Assembly (NCBI GenBank): GCA_021813585.1
Contig: JAKAJV010000015.1
Location: forward strand, 124,001-188,000
Direction of reading: 5' to 3'
DNA length: 64,000 bases
Source of the DNA: Bacteroidota bacterium
Lineage (GTDB): Bacteria > Bacteroidota > Ignavibacteria > Ignavibacteriales > Ignavibacteriaceae
In this document: one piece after another, positions 1 to 7,212 of the stretch
Position numbering within the stretch: the first letter of the stretch is position 1
Layout of the letters: each line of letters begins with the position of its first letter
Notes under the pieces: generated by a model
Told to the model about the DNA's origin: nothing
Databases searched by the model: none
What the model saw: the letters and a program-made list of their open reading frames with translations, nothing else
Translations under genes and position numbers: made by a program

Positions 1-87
1 TATTATCAGGACAATATGGAAGAAATACATGGTTTTATAAATCTTAATAAAGTACCGGATGGATTAAGTGGTAAAACTTTATCTTGA
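1..87 (+). CDS. C-terminal end of a small protein, probably DUF433-type antitoxin (partial)
   Basis: Frame 1 is open from the window edge to a TGA at 85-87, giving 28 residues that begin YYQDNMEEIHGF. The gene starts outside the window. The last 20 bases overlap the GTG start of the next gene, the usual arrangement of an antitoxin followed by its toxin. DUF433 proteins often end in an aromatic-rich helix like this (YY.D..EEI) and are frequently encoded just before DUF5615 toxins; that partnership is family knowledge, and the assignment here is an inference from the tail and the neighbour. Confidence 0.45.
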   Translation, partial: YYQDNMEEIHGFINLNKVPDGLSGKTLS

Positions 88-397
88 TGAAGATGTTAAC
101 ATTTTGTTGGCTAAATTGCTTAAAGCAAAAAATATTTTAAATGAAACTACTCAAGAAAGTGGAATGCTGGGTAAAAGCGATTTAGAGCAAATGGGATATG
201 CAATAAAGAGTGAAGCTGCTTTGGTAACACATAATAGAGTTCATTTTGAAAAGATATATGAAGATTATATATACCATCAGAAAAACCATAATGGTATTAT
301 TATTCTTATTAGAAGGGAAGCTTATGTAATGGCAAATCGTCTCGCAAAATTTGTTTTATCACATCATGAAATTAAAAACCAGCTTTGGTACGTTTGA
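68..397 (+). CDS. DUF5615 PIN-like protein, putative toxin
   Basis: This 109-residue protein starts at a GTG overlapping the upstream gene. It opens with VKLYLDEDVN, the acidic first motif of the DUF5615 PIN-like family (two Asp/Glu after a beta strand), and has a central ALVTHNRVHFEKI segment that fits the second conserved motif (T.N..HF). Length is typical (about 100-120 aa). DUF5615 proteins are predicted metal-dependent ribonucleases working as toxins with a DUF433 partner. Enzyme activity is inferred, not shown. It converges on the minus-strand kinase-like gene with only 17 bases between the stops. Confidence 0.7.
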   Translation: MVKLYLDEDVNILLAKLLKAKNILNETTQESGMLGKSDLEQMGYAIKSEAALVTHNRVHFEKIYEDYIYHQKNHNGIIILIRREAYVMANRLAKFVLSHHEIKNQLWYV

Positions 398-414
398 ATG
401 CAATTGTGCATCAA

Positions 415-930
415 TTACCTGTTCAGCATATAATCTGAAAAATCTTTCAGCTCTTCTAACTCTGCTCTTACATATGATTGAAAGAGTGCTTCACCGGTGC
501 GGGATTTAATTGCGGAGATTCCCACATCGATCAATCTAAATCCGTTGTTGGTAAGAATTATATTATCGTATGGCTCACCGTTAAATCCGGAAGGTCTTTG
601 AATATCCCTGTGCACAAATCCGTTTGAATGAAGCTCGGTAAGTTTTTTTTCTAGTTCCATGAACATTGCCTCACGAATCTCTATTTCAAAGGTACGGTAG
701 TCAAGAACTTCCAATCTTTCCATAACAAGAATTTGATTTGGCTCGTCAATGTCAATTCTAATAAACTTGCAGACAAGACCGTTTATAGAATTGGCATACT
801 TCATATTTTCGGCTTCAATTGAAATCTCAACTCTTGAGTCGGGAGTAAAAATTTTTCCGGCTTCCGTATTTGACAAAGCAACAACGGCGTTGTTGTGTCC
901 TTTACTTAGCTGACGGGGGTATTTGTTCAT
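415..930 (-). CDS. Compact protein-kinase-like protein
   Basis: A 171-residue protein. The start chosen is the ATG at 930, because AAAGGAG lies 7 bases before it. It has a miniature kinase fold: an AGKIF strand with a candidate lysine, a Glu-rich helix (EIEAENMKYAN), a hinge (LVMERL), then a catalytic loop FVHRDIQRPSG, a metal-binding Asn in YDNIIL, and DVG where eukaryote-like kinases have DFG. HRD, N and D are all present, so phosphotransfer is possible, but the protein is far shorter than a standard kinase (about 260 aa) and lacks most of the C-lobe. Its 5' end overlaps the MscS gene by 29 bases, suggesting co-translation at the tail of the his transcript. Substrate unknown. Confidence 0.6.
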   Translation of the reverse strand: MNKYPRQLSKGHNNAVVALSNTEAGKIFTPDSRVEISIEAENMKYANSINGLVCKFIRIDIDEPNQILVMERLEVLDYRTFEIEIREAMFMELEKKLTELHSNGFVHRDIQRPSGFNGEPYDNIILTNNGFRLIDVGISAIKSRTGEALFQSYVRAELEELKDFSDYMLNR

Positions 931-1984
931 TGCTATTCTCCTTTGAAACAAACAGAGTTTGAGTTGGATATGCAAACTCTATCCCGCGCTTTTCAAACTC
1001 TTCAAATATTTTTAGGTTAATTGCCTGTTGAATGTCCATATATTTTGTATAGTCGGCATCGGTAACATAATATACAAACTCAAAATTAAGGCTGGAATTG
1101 CCGAACGATGAAAAATGCCCCCGGTCGAATTTGACATCTTGCTGCGCTTCAATAATACTTTTTACCAAGCCGGGGATTTCTCTTAGCTGTGCGGCTGTAG
1201 TTTGATAAATTACTCCAAGACTAAAGACCACACGGCGGTTTTCCATCTTCTTATAATTGTGAATTATTGAGTTGGTTAAATCTTTGTTTGAAAATACAAG
1301 CTGTTCTCCGCCGAGCGCTCTTAATCTGGTTGTCTTTATACCGATATACTCTATCGAGCCGGCTTTATCGCCTACGGTAATGAAGTCGCCTATTTCAAAC
1401 GGGCGGTCGAAGAATATTACAAAGTAGCTGAACAAATCGCCGAGTATTGCCTGCGCAGCCAAAGCTATTGCAATGCCGCCGATACCTAATCCGGCAATTA
1501 CCGCAGAAACATTTACCCCAAGATTATCAAGCAGGAAAACTAAGCCGAGTACCCAGATTAAAAAATTAACTAGAGTTATTATTCCCTTAATCTCTTTCTT
1601 GCGCGTTTTGCTGTCACCGCTTCTTTTTAAAAAAAGAGTAAGTGAAAAATCAATTGCCGAGACGACCATCTTGAGTGAAAAGAACGTAATAAGTATTATG
1701 GATGCCTTATCGAAAACAACAAGCAGCTTGGCTGCTAAGTTTAAAGTTGTTACCGCTAAATAAAAAGCTCCATAGTAAAGAAGAGGTACAATAGATTTTT
1801 CGACTGAAGCAACAAGAAAATCGTCCAGCATAGAATCGGTTTTTTCAGCCCAGCGTTTAAGCCTGGCAAGAACAATTTTCTTAAAGACGATTACCGCAGC
1901 TATGCCGATAATTAAAACTACAAGCGCCGTCATGTATTGCTGATAGCTGTTTCCTAAAAAAGTTTGATCAAGAATGTTTTGCAT
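902..1984 (-). CDS. Mechanosensitive channel of the MscS family
   Basis: A 360-residue inner-membrane protein. Several hydrophobic helices fill about residues 15-160, then comes the pore-lining and beta-domain signature of MscS: a Gly/Ala-rich helix (VIAGLGIGGIAIALAAQ, about 160-180) followed by LGDLFSYFVIFFDRPFEIGDFI and the C-terminal alpha/beta domain. MscS channels open on membrane tension and release solutes during hypo-osmotic shock. It starts 38 bases after hisIE on the same strand and overlaps the kinase-like gene, so it probably rides on the his operon mRNA. Only a weak ribosome site (GAG) is visible. Confidence 0.88.
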   Translation of the reverse strand: MQNILDQTFLGNSYQQYMTALVVLIIGIAAVIVFKKIVLARLKRWAEKTDSMLDDFLVASVEKSIVPLLYYGAFYLAVTTLNLAAKLLVVFDKASIILITFFSLKMVVSAIDFSLTLFLKRSGDSKTRKKEIKGIITLVNFLIWVLGLVFLLDNLGVNVSAVIAGLGIGGIAIALAAQAILGDLFSYFVIFFDRPFEIGDFITVGDKAGSIEYIGIKTTRLRALGGEQLVFSNKDLTNSIIHNYKKMENRRVVFSLGVIYQTTAAQLREIPGLVKSIIEAQQDVKFDRGHFSSFGNSSLNFEFVYYVTDADYTKYMDIQQAINLKIFEEFEKRGIEFAYPTQTLFVSKENSNEQIPPSAK

Positions 1985-2022
1985 TTGGCTCTCGGTTTAA
2001 ATGCCGGGTAATTTAAAAGAAT

Positions 2023-2637
2023 TTATTTCCTGTGCCTGTGTTCTAAATTGCTCACAATTTCCGAAAATTCTATCTCCTGCTCGGCAAGCATTACAAGCAG
2101 ATGAAAAATTAAATCCGAGGTCTCGTTTATTATTTCTTTTTTGTCGCGGTTCTTTGCGGCTATTACGGTCTCAATTGCTTCCTCACCGACTTTCTGAATT
2201 ATCCTGTTCTCGCCTTCCTTGAACAGCTTAGTGGTATAAGAATTCTCAGGCAGTTTTATTTTTCTATCTTTTATCAAGCCGAACAACTCATTTAGAAAAT
2301 TTAAAGAAGTGTAATTCGGAATATCGAAACATGAATAGTTTCCGGTATGGCATGTATTGCCGGCGGGTATTGTATAGACAAGCAGCGTATCGTTGTCGCA
2401 GTCCGGCTTTATATCAACAAGGTGCAGATAGTTCTTCGATGTTTCTCCCTTTGTCCAAAGTTCATTCCTGGTTCTGCTGAAGAAAGTAACCAGCTTTGTT
2501 TCCAGAGTTTTCTCAAGTGCTTCTTTGTTCATAAAGCCGAGCATAAGTACCTGGCTGTTCCTGTTATCTACAACAACAACCGGAACAAGCCCGTTTAGCT
2601 TTTCAAAGTTTATTTTTTCCGGATTAAATTCAGCCAA
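2023..2637 (-). CDS. hisIE: HisIE: phosphoribosyl-AMP cyclohydrolase / phosphoribosyl-ATP pyrophosphohydrolase
   Basis: A 204-residue bifunctional enzyme for steps 2 and 3 of histidine synthesis. Residues about 1-110 are the HisI cyclohydrolase domain, with the metal site DCDNDTLL and the zinc motif GNTCHTG. Residues about 111-204 are the HisE pyrophosphohydrolase domain, with the all-helical EEAIETVIAAKN and ETSDLIFHLLVML motifs. The start is a TTG: AAAGGA lies 7 bases upstream and the first in-frame ATG would remove much of HisI. It is the last biosynthetic gene of the operon, separated from hisF by a palindromic element. Length is normal for fused HisIE. Confidence 0.95.
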   Translation of the reverse strand: MAEFNPEKINFEKLNGLVPVVVVDNRNSQVLMLGFMNKEALEKTLETKLVTFFSRTRNELWTKGETSKNYLHLVDIKPDCDNDTLLVYTIPAGNTCHTGNYSCFDIPNYTSLNFLNELFGLIKDRKIKLPENSYTTKLFKEGENRIIQKVGEEAIETVIAAKNRDKKEIINETSDLIFHLLVMLAEQEIEFSEIVSNLEHRHRK

Positions 2638-2703
2638 GAAGTATTCCTTTATTAAAATTTAACAATTGAATAAAACCATATTACAATCAGTTTTATAATT
2701 TCT

Positions 2704-2834
2704 ATTGCCGTTTTAACTGACGGAGATAGTAAGCAACACAAGCTTGGCTTTAGCCACTTTATAGGGGTTCTTGTGGCTAAAGCCTTAAGAAAATTAAAAA
2801 TACTTTTAGTCCGTCAGTTAAAACTGACGGCAAT
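2704..2834. repeat. 131-bp palindromic (REP/MITE-like) element between hisF and hisIE
   Basis: The ends form an inverted repeat: 2704-2723 (ATTGCCGTTTTAACTGACGG) matches the reverse complement of 2811-2834, except that the right arm has four extra bases, TCAG when read on the left arm's strand. The right arm 2811-2830 is itself a perfect palindrome (CCGTCAGT-TAAA-ACTGACGG). Inside, GGCTTTAGCCAC (2746-2757) pairs with GTGGCTAAAGCC (2773-2784), a 12-bp stem with a 15-base loop. No coding capacity. The form fits a non-autonomous palindromic repeat of the REP/MITE kind; no transposase is present in the window. Confidence 0.75.
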
Positions 2835-2852
2835 ATATAGAAAGATAAAATT

Positions 2853-3611
2853 TTATGATAACCTAACAACAACTCTGTTATTTCTCAAATATACTTTCAA
2901 TTCTTTAATCGGCAGAATATTAAAGTGAAATAAGCTGGCGGCTAAACATGCGTCTGCACCGGCTTGCGCGAATGCTTCCAGAAAATGTTCTTTGGTCCCT
3001 GCACCGCCGGATGCAATTACAGGTATAGTAACCGCTGATGTAAGTTCCTTAAGAAATCCCAGGTCATATCCTTCTTTGGTTCCGTCCCTGTCCATTGATG
3101 TAAGAAGGATTTCTCCAGCGCCCAAGTCTGCTGCTTTCCTGCACCATTCCATTCCTATTAAATCCGTTTCTTCCCTGCCGCCTTTAATGTAGACTTTGTA
3201 GTCTTTGCCATTAAACTTAACATCGATGGCAGCAACTACTGCCTGGCTTCCAAACTGCCTGGATGCCTGAGTAATTAAATCCGGGTTCTTCACTATAGAA
3301 GAATTGAGTGATACTTTATCCGCACCTGCTTTAAGCAGTGCCTCAATATCTTTTATTTCGGAAATTCCTCCGCCCACAGTAAAAGGTATTCTAATGGCTT
3401 TTGCAACATCGGAGACTAGGGAAACCAGTGTCTTCCTTTTTTCTGCAGATGCGGTGATATCGAGGAACACCAGTTCGTCGGCGCCTTCTTCGGAATATCT
3501 TTCCGCCAGCTCAACCGGTGAGCCCGCATCTCTCAGATTAACAAAGTTAGTTCCTTTAACAACGCGTCCGTCTTTTACATCAAGGCACGGTATTATCCTT
3601 TTACACAGCAA
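2853..3611 (-). CDS. hisF: HisF: imidazole glycerol phosphate synthase, cyclase subunit
   Basis: HisF takes ammonia from HisH and PRFAR to make imidazole glycerol phosphate and AICAR. The TTG at 3611 was chosen as start: AAGGAG lies 10 bases before it and the protein then begins [15 protein letters not shown], the family's usual N-terminus, at 252 residues, the usual length. A TTG nine bases further upstream is too close to the ribosome site. The (beta/alpha)8 barrel catalytic Asp residues are in CLDVKDG and SMDRDG; VGGGI and VIASGGAG are the phosphate-binding loops. Its start overlaps the hisA stop by 11 bases, so the two are likely translationally coupled. Confidence 0.95.
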   Translation of the reverse strand: MLCKRIIPCLDVKDGRVVKGTNFVNLRDAGSPVELAERYSEEGADELVFLDITASAEKRKTLVSLVSDVAKAIRIPFTVGGGISEIKDIEALLKAGADKVSLNSSIVKNPDLITQASRQFGSQAVVAAIDVKFNGKDYKVYIKGGREETDLIGMEWCRKAADLGAGEILLTSMDRDGTKEGYDLGFLKELTSAVTIPVIASGGAGTKEHFLEAFAQAGADACLAASLFHFNILPIKELKVYLRNNRVVVRLS

Positions 3612-4320
3612 ATTTTGCAAGCTCCTTCAATTCAATTTTCTCTTCATAGATTGCCTTACCCACCACTACGCCGAATAAGCGCATCTTATTCAGAGTTCTA
3701 ATTTCTTTCACGTCTTTAACGCCGCCCGATGCAATAAGCTTGATACCCGGGAACATGTCCGTTATTTTTTCGTATAGATCTATATTCGTTCCGATGAGCA
3801 TGCCGTCCTTTGAAATATCGGTGCACAAGAATTTTTTTATTCCCAGACTCATGCAGTATTCAATATGGGAATAAACGGTAATTACCGTGCTTTCGGTCCA
3901 TCCGCTTATATAAATCATTTCATCCATTACATCTACTGCAGCAATTATTTTTTCCGGGGTATTCTCGGCGCAGATAAGCTCGAACTCTGTTTTATTCTTA
4001 ACTGCAAGCGAGCCGATGATTGTCAAGTCGGCTCCCGCCGAAAAAATTTCGGCAACGGATTTTACGTCCCTTACGCCTCCGCCGAATTCAACCTGCAGGC
4101 CGGTCTGTTCTTTTATTGAGCGAACCGATTCGAGTGAAGTAAGCTTGCCCGTTTTCGATCCTAAAAGGTCTACAATGTGAATAAGCTTAAAGCCGAAAGA
4201 ATCGTAAAGTTTGGCTTGCTCGAGCGGCGTATTTTTGTAATATGTTATATTATCGAAGTCGCCTTTCTTTAATCGGACTATCTTTTCTTCGTAAATATCT
4301 ATTGCCGGTATTACGATCAT
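3601..4320 (-). CDS. hisA: HisA: ProFAR isomerase
   Basis: A 239-residue (beta/alpha)8 barrel that isomerises ProFAR to PRFAR, the fourth step of histidine synthesis. The N-terminus [17 protein letters not shown] contains the catalytic Asp of strand 1, VEFGGGVR is the first phosphate loop, and [10 protein letters not shown] carries the second catalytic Asp. LIASGGVKD is the C-terminal phosphate loop. The start codon overlaps the hisH stop in an ATGA, and the gene overlaps hisF downstream. Length and motifs are normal. Confidence 0.95.
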   Translation of the reverse strand: MIVIPAIDIYEEKIVRLKKGDFDNITYYKNTPLEQAKLYDSFGFKLIHIVDLLGSKTGKLTSLESVRSIKEQTGLQVEFGGGVRDVKSVAEIFSAGADLTIIGSLAVKNKTEFELICAENTPEKIIAAVDVMDEMIYISGWTESTVITVYSHIEYCMSLGIKKFLCTDISKDGMLIGTNIDLYEKITDMFPGIKLIASGGVKDVKEIRTLNKMRLFGVVVGKAIYEEKIELKELAKFAV

Positions 4321-4901
4321 ATCTCAACAAAATTTTTTAAAAGTTTTAATCCCGTGTCGCCTGACTTTTCCGGGTGGAACTGCACTCCGTAATAATTTCC
4401 TTTTTCAAGCGAAGCTGAGAAATCGATATTGTTATTAGTTACTGCAGTAGTGAATTCATTAACCGGTACGTAATATGAATGAGCAAAGTAAAAATGCTCG
4501 CCGCTCTTTATCCCGTTGAATAGTTTGCTTTCTTTGTTTAGCTGCACCGAGTTCCAGCCCATGTGCGGTACCTTTGTTTTAGCCGGGTCGAACTTTAGCG
4601 CAGTACCGGGGAAAATTCCCAGACAAGCCACATTGCCTTCGGTGGATTGATCGGCCATAAGCTGCATGCCGAGGCAAATGCCGAGCATTGGCTTTTTCAC
4701 AATCCGCAAAACTGAAAATAAATTTAAAATGTGCAGCTGCCTTACCGCAAAGGAAGCTTCGCCGACTCCTGGAAAGATAACCTTATCCGAATTACAGATG
4801 TCTGCTTCCTTGTTTGTAATTTTAAACTCCTCTCCCAGCTTTGTTAAGGCGTTTGCAACCGAGGCCACATTACCGGCACCGTAATCAATCAGAGCTATCA
4901 T
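4317..4901 (-). CDS. hisH: HisH: imidazole glycerol phosphate synthase, glutaminase subunit
   Basis: A 194-residue class I glutamine amidotransferase that feeds ammonia to HisF. The nucleophile elbow is LGICLGMQL, with Cys in the centre. The catalytic His and Glu are in GVQFHPEKSG near the C-terminus, and the N-terminal IDYGAGN is typical of HisH. It is joined to hisB and hisA by ATGA overlaps on both sides. The pairing hisH-hisA-hisF is the common bacterial order. Confidence 0.95.
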   Translation of the reverse strand: MIALIDYGAGNVASVANALTKLGEEFKITNKEADICNSDKVIFPGVGEASFAVRQLHILNLFSVLRIVKKPMLGICLGMQLMADQSTEGNVACLGIFPGTALKFDPAKTKVPHMGWNSVQLNKESKLFNGIKSGEHFYFAHSYYVPVNEFTTAVTNNNIDFSASLEKGNYYGVQFHPEKSGDTGLKLLKNFVEI

Positions 4902-5794
4902 AACACACCCTTCGTGGAAGGCAGCACGCCTTCGTTCCTTTCATCAAGCCTGCAGGCTTCGTTTAAGGCTTTTGCAAAGGCTTTGAACATTGCCTCAATC
5001 TTATGATGATCGTTCTTGCCCGTTGCCTTAATAAAAATATTTGCCTTTAATCCCGAAGCCAAGCCTCTAAAAAATTCTTCTGTTAGTTCTGTGGGGAATT
5101 CACCGACCTTTTCTCTTTTGAACCTGCATTTAAAATTCAAATAAGATCTGCCGCCGAGATCGACTGCGCATCTTGCTATCGAGTCGTCCATCGGCAGGTA
5201 GTAACCATACCGCTTAATGCCTAGCTTGTTCCCGAGCGCCTCGTTCAGTGCTTCGCCAAGGGTTATACCCGTATCTTCAACAGTATGGTGCTCGTCTACA
5301 GCAAGATCGCCCTTAACAAAGACCGACAAGTTTATGTTTGCGTGCCTGGCAATCTGCTCTAGCATATGATCGAAAAAACCGATGCCTGTGTTGATCTTTG
5401 TTTTTCCGGTTCCGTCTAGAGAAATGTCTATATTAATTTCGGTCTCTTTGGTCTTTCTGCTTTTTGATGCCGAGCGCAGTTTGGTTAAAAGAAGATTAAC
5501 CGCTTCCTCAAAAGTATCGATCGAAGTCTGGGCTGAAACAAGTATGGAATCCTTGTTAATCTTTCTGCCGGATGAAATTGAAAATATTTTTTCAAAGTCG
5601 TCATCTTGCGATGAATTTATTTTAATTCCTTCCAATGCCAAAATCTTATTTAATTCTTCGTTTGAGTTCCAATCAAAATCTTTTACTTCGATAATAAAAT
5701 TTCTGCCGGACAGCTTTTTTAATCCGCTTATCAAACCGGAAGATACCGTAGGTTTTAATTCAAAAAAGTTTTTATCTATTGTTACTTTATACAT
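4898..5794 (-). CDS. hisB: HisB: imidazoleglycerol-phosphate dehydratase with an unusual N-terminal extension
   Basis: The C-terminal about 195 residues are a normal IGP dehydratase with the two manganese motifs, DEHHTVED and KNDHHKIEAMFKA, plus DLGGR. The first about 105 residues are extra. In enteric HisB the N-terminal domain is a HAD histidinol-phosphatase with a DxDG motif; nothing like that is present here, so the extension is a different domain. No ribosome site is visible before the ATG; the repeat element at 5813-5961 ends only 18 bases upstream. The window contains no other clear histidinol-phosphate phosphatase, so that step must be encoded elsewhere or by an unrecognised domain. 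Confidence 0.9.
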   Translation of the reverse strand: MYKVTIDKNFFELKPTVSSGLISGLKKLSGRNFIIEVKDFDWNSNEELNKILALEGIKINSSQDDDFEKIFSISSGRKINKDSILVSAQTSIDTFEEAVNLLLTKLRSASKSRKTKETEINIDISLDGTGKTKINTGIGFFDHMLEQIARHANINLSVFVKGDLAVDEHHTVEDTGITLGEALNEALGNKLGIKRYGYYLPMDDSIARCAVDLGGRSYLNFKCRFKREKVGEFPTELTEEFFRGLASGLKANIFIKATGKNDHHKIEAMFKAFAKALNEACRLDERNEGVLPSTKGVL

Positions 5795-5812
5795 AATAAA
5801 AATTTTACTTAT

Positions 5813-5961
5813 TAACTCATGTTACGCAAAATTATAAAGCTTGAGTGTCATACCCGCGAAAGCGGGTATCCAAGATGCGAAAATATGATAAAAAATGGAT
5901 TCCCACTTTCGTGGGAATGACAATGCTGACATCAAAATGTATTCCTGCGTAACATGAGTTA
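5813..5961. repeat. 149-bp nested palindromic element between hisC and hisB
   Basis: The outer inverted repeat is TAACTCATGTTACGCA at 5813-5828 against TGCGTAACATGAGTTA at 5946-5961, 16 of 16 bases. Nested inside at 5846-5922 is a second unit bounded by TGTCAT and ATGACA. It contains two hairpins, ACCCGCGAAAGCGGGT (5852-5867) and TTCCCACTTTCGTGGGAA (5900-5917). The inner unit resembles the GTCATTCCCGCGAAAGCGGGAATCC palindromes common across bacteria, which I split here as GTCATTCCCGC + GAAAGCGGGAATCC. The outer TTACGCA ends recur in the element at 29897-29996. Confidence 0.75.
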
Positions 5962-6027
5962 TTAAACATTCCTGTTAACCCAATAACCTTTCCATCTTGT
6001 ATCCTCCCTCTTCCGTCTTCCGTTTCC

Positions 6028-7095
6028 TTAAACAATCTTTTTAATTGCTTCCCAAAGAAGATCATTTTCTTCTTTATTTCCAACAGAAATTCTCAGACAG
6101 TTTTCCAGCTTAGGCTGCGTGCTTCTGTCTCTTACAATAATACCTTTGTCCGCCAGCTTCTTTTGTACTTCCTTGGCGTTGTTCAATTTAACCAGTAAAA
6201 AGTTTGCATCGGAACTATAGACCTTTATTACGCCAGCAAGGCTTTCGAGCAGATTTTTCAGACGCTCTCTTTCCTTAATAATTCCGCCTATGTACTCATT
6301 TTTTAAATTTGAATTTCTTGCTGCCGACTCCAGGGCGAATCTGGTTAAAGTATTAATATTATAAGGCGCCTTAACTTTGAAAAGTATATTTATTATTTCT
6401 TCGTTTGCGATGCAGTAGCCAAGCCGGATGCCCGCAAGCCCCCACGCCTTGGAAAAAGTCCTTAAGACTACCAGGTTCGGATAATTTTTTATTTCGTCTA
6501 TAAGGCTGCCGTCTTCCGCAAAATCTATGTACGCCTCATCAACAACGATTACCGAGTTAAATTTACTGCACAAAGTTAGCACGTCTTCCTTTGCCAATAA
6601 ATTGCCGGTGGGATTATTAGGCGAGCAGAGGAAAATTAATTTTGTATTATCCTTCAAGTTATTTTCAACCTCCGGCAAATCTACCTGGAAGTTATCGTTC
6701 AGCAAAACATTTATTGTCTCTACGTTATTTATATCGCATGCAACCTTGTACATCCCGTATGTCGGTTCTGGTATCAGCACGTTGTCTTTGCCCGGCTCGC
6801 AAAAAATTCTGATGAGAAGGTCGATTATTTCATCGGAGCCTACGCCGAAGAATAGATTTTTTTCCGGAACGGAATTAAGACCGCTAACCAGCTTTCTTAA
6901 ATCCTTCTGGTGCGGATCGGGATAACGGTTCAAACGAACGCCCTCAATGCCCGTAAATGTAGAGCCCCAGCTGTTCTCGTTCGCGTCCAGCAGAATGCCC
7001 TTATCGCTTTCATAAATGTCGCGCGCAGAGGTGTACGGATTTAAGTTTAAAATATTTTTTCTAACCAAGTTTTTGACATTCATATTTATTAACAC
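6028..7095 (-). CDS. hisC: HisC: histidinol-phosphate aminotransferase
   Basis: A PLP fold-type I aminotransferase of about 355 residues that converts imidazole-acetol phosphate to histidinol phosphate. Visible signatures are LCSPNNPTGN, VVDEAYIDF (Asp and Tyr that contact PLP), and TFSKAWGLAGIRLGY, which holds the Schiff-base lysine. The reading frame opens with a GTG at 7095, but the ATG at 7083 gives the more usual N-terminus (MNVKNLVRK). A GAGGAG site lies 3 bases before the GTG and 15 before the ATG, so the start is undecided. Flanked on both sides by palindromic elements within the operon. Confidence 0.95.
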   Translation of the reverse strand: MLINMNVKNLVRKNILNLNPYTSARDIYESDKGILLDANENSWGSTFTGIEGVRLNRYPDPHQKDLRKLVSGLNSVPEKNLFFGVGSDEIIDLLIRIFCEPGKDNVLIPEPTYGMYKVACDINNVETINVLLNDNFQVDLPEVENNLKDNTKLIFLCSPNNPTGNLLAKEDVLTLCSKFNSVIVVDEAYIDFAEDGSLIDEIKNYPNLVVLRTFSKAWGLAGIRLGYCIANEEIINILFKVKAPYNINTLTRFALESAARNSNLKNEYIGGIIKERERLKNLLESLAGVIKVYSSDANFLLVKLNNAKEVQKKLADKGIIVRDRSTQPKLENCLRISVGNKEENDLLWEAIKKIV

Positions 7096-7110
7096 ATTCT
7101 CCTCAATTCT

Positions 7111-7187
7111 GGAATAATGGAGTTTTGGAGTAATGGAATGTACCTACTTTACACCATTACTCCAATATTCCAATACTCCATTACTCC
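7111..7187. repeat. Octamer-built long hairpin between hisD and hisC
   Basis: The left arm 7111-7136 (GGAATAATGGAGTTTTGGAG...) pairs with the right arm 7154-7187, which reads as reverse complement of repeated TGGARTAW octamers. The right arm has one octamer (about 8 bases) more than the left, leaving a bulge. The loop contains ATGTACCTACTTTA. A relative with the same octamers and a closely similar loop (ATGTGCCTATTTCA) lies at 29916-29982. No coding capacity; in the his mRNA it would form a stable stem. Confidence 0.75.
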
Positions 7188-7212
7188 TCTAACATTCCAA
7201 TATTCATAGAAC

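Noticed and set aside
5832-6083. 83-codon minus-strand frame over the hisC/hisB gap
   Set aside because: It runs through palindromic repeats and the 3' end of hisC in another frame; the apparent peptide is a translation of repeat DNA.
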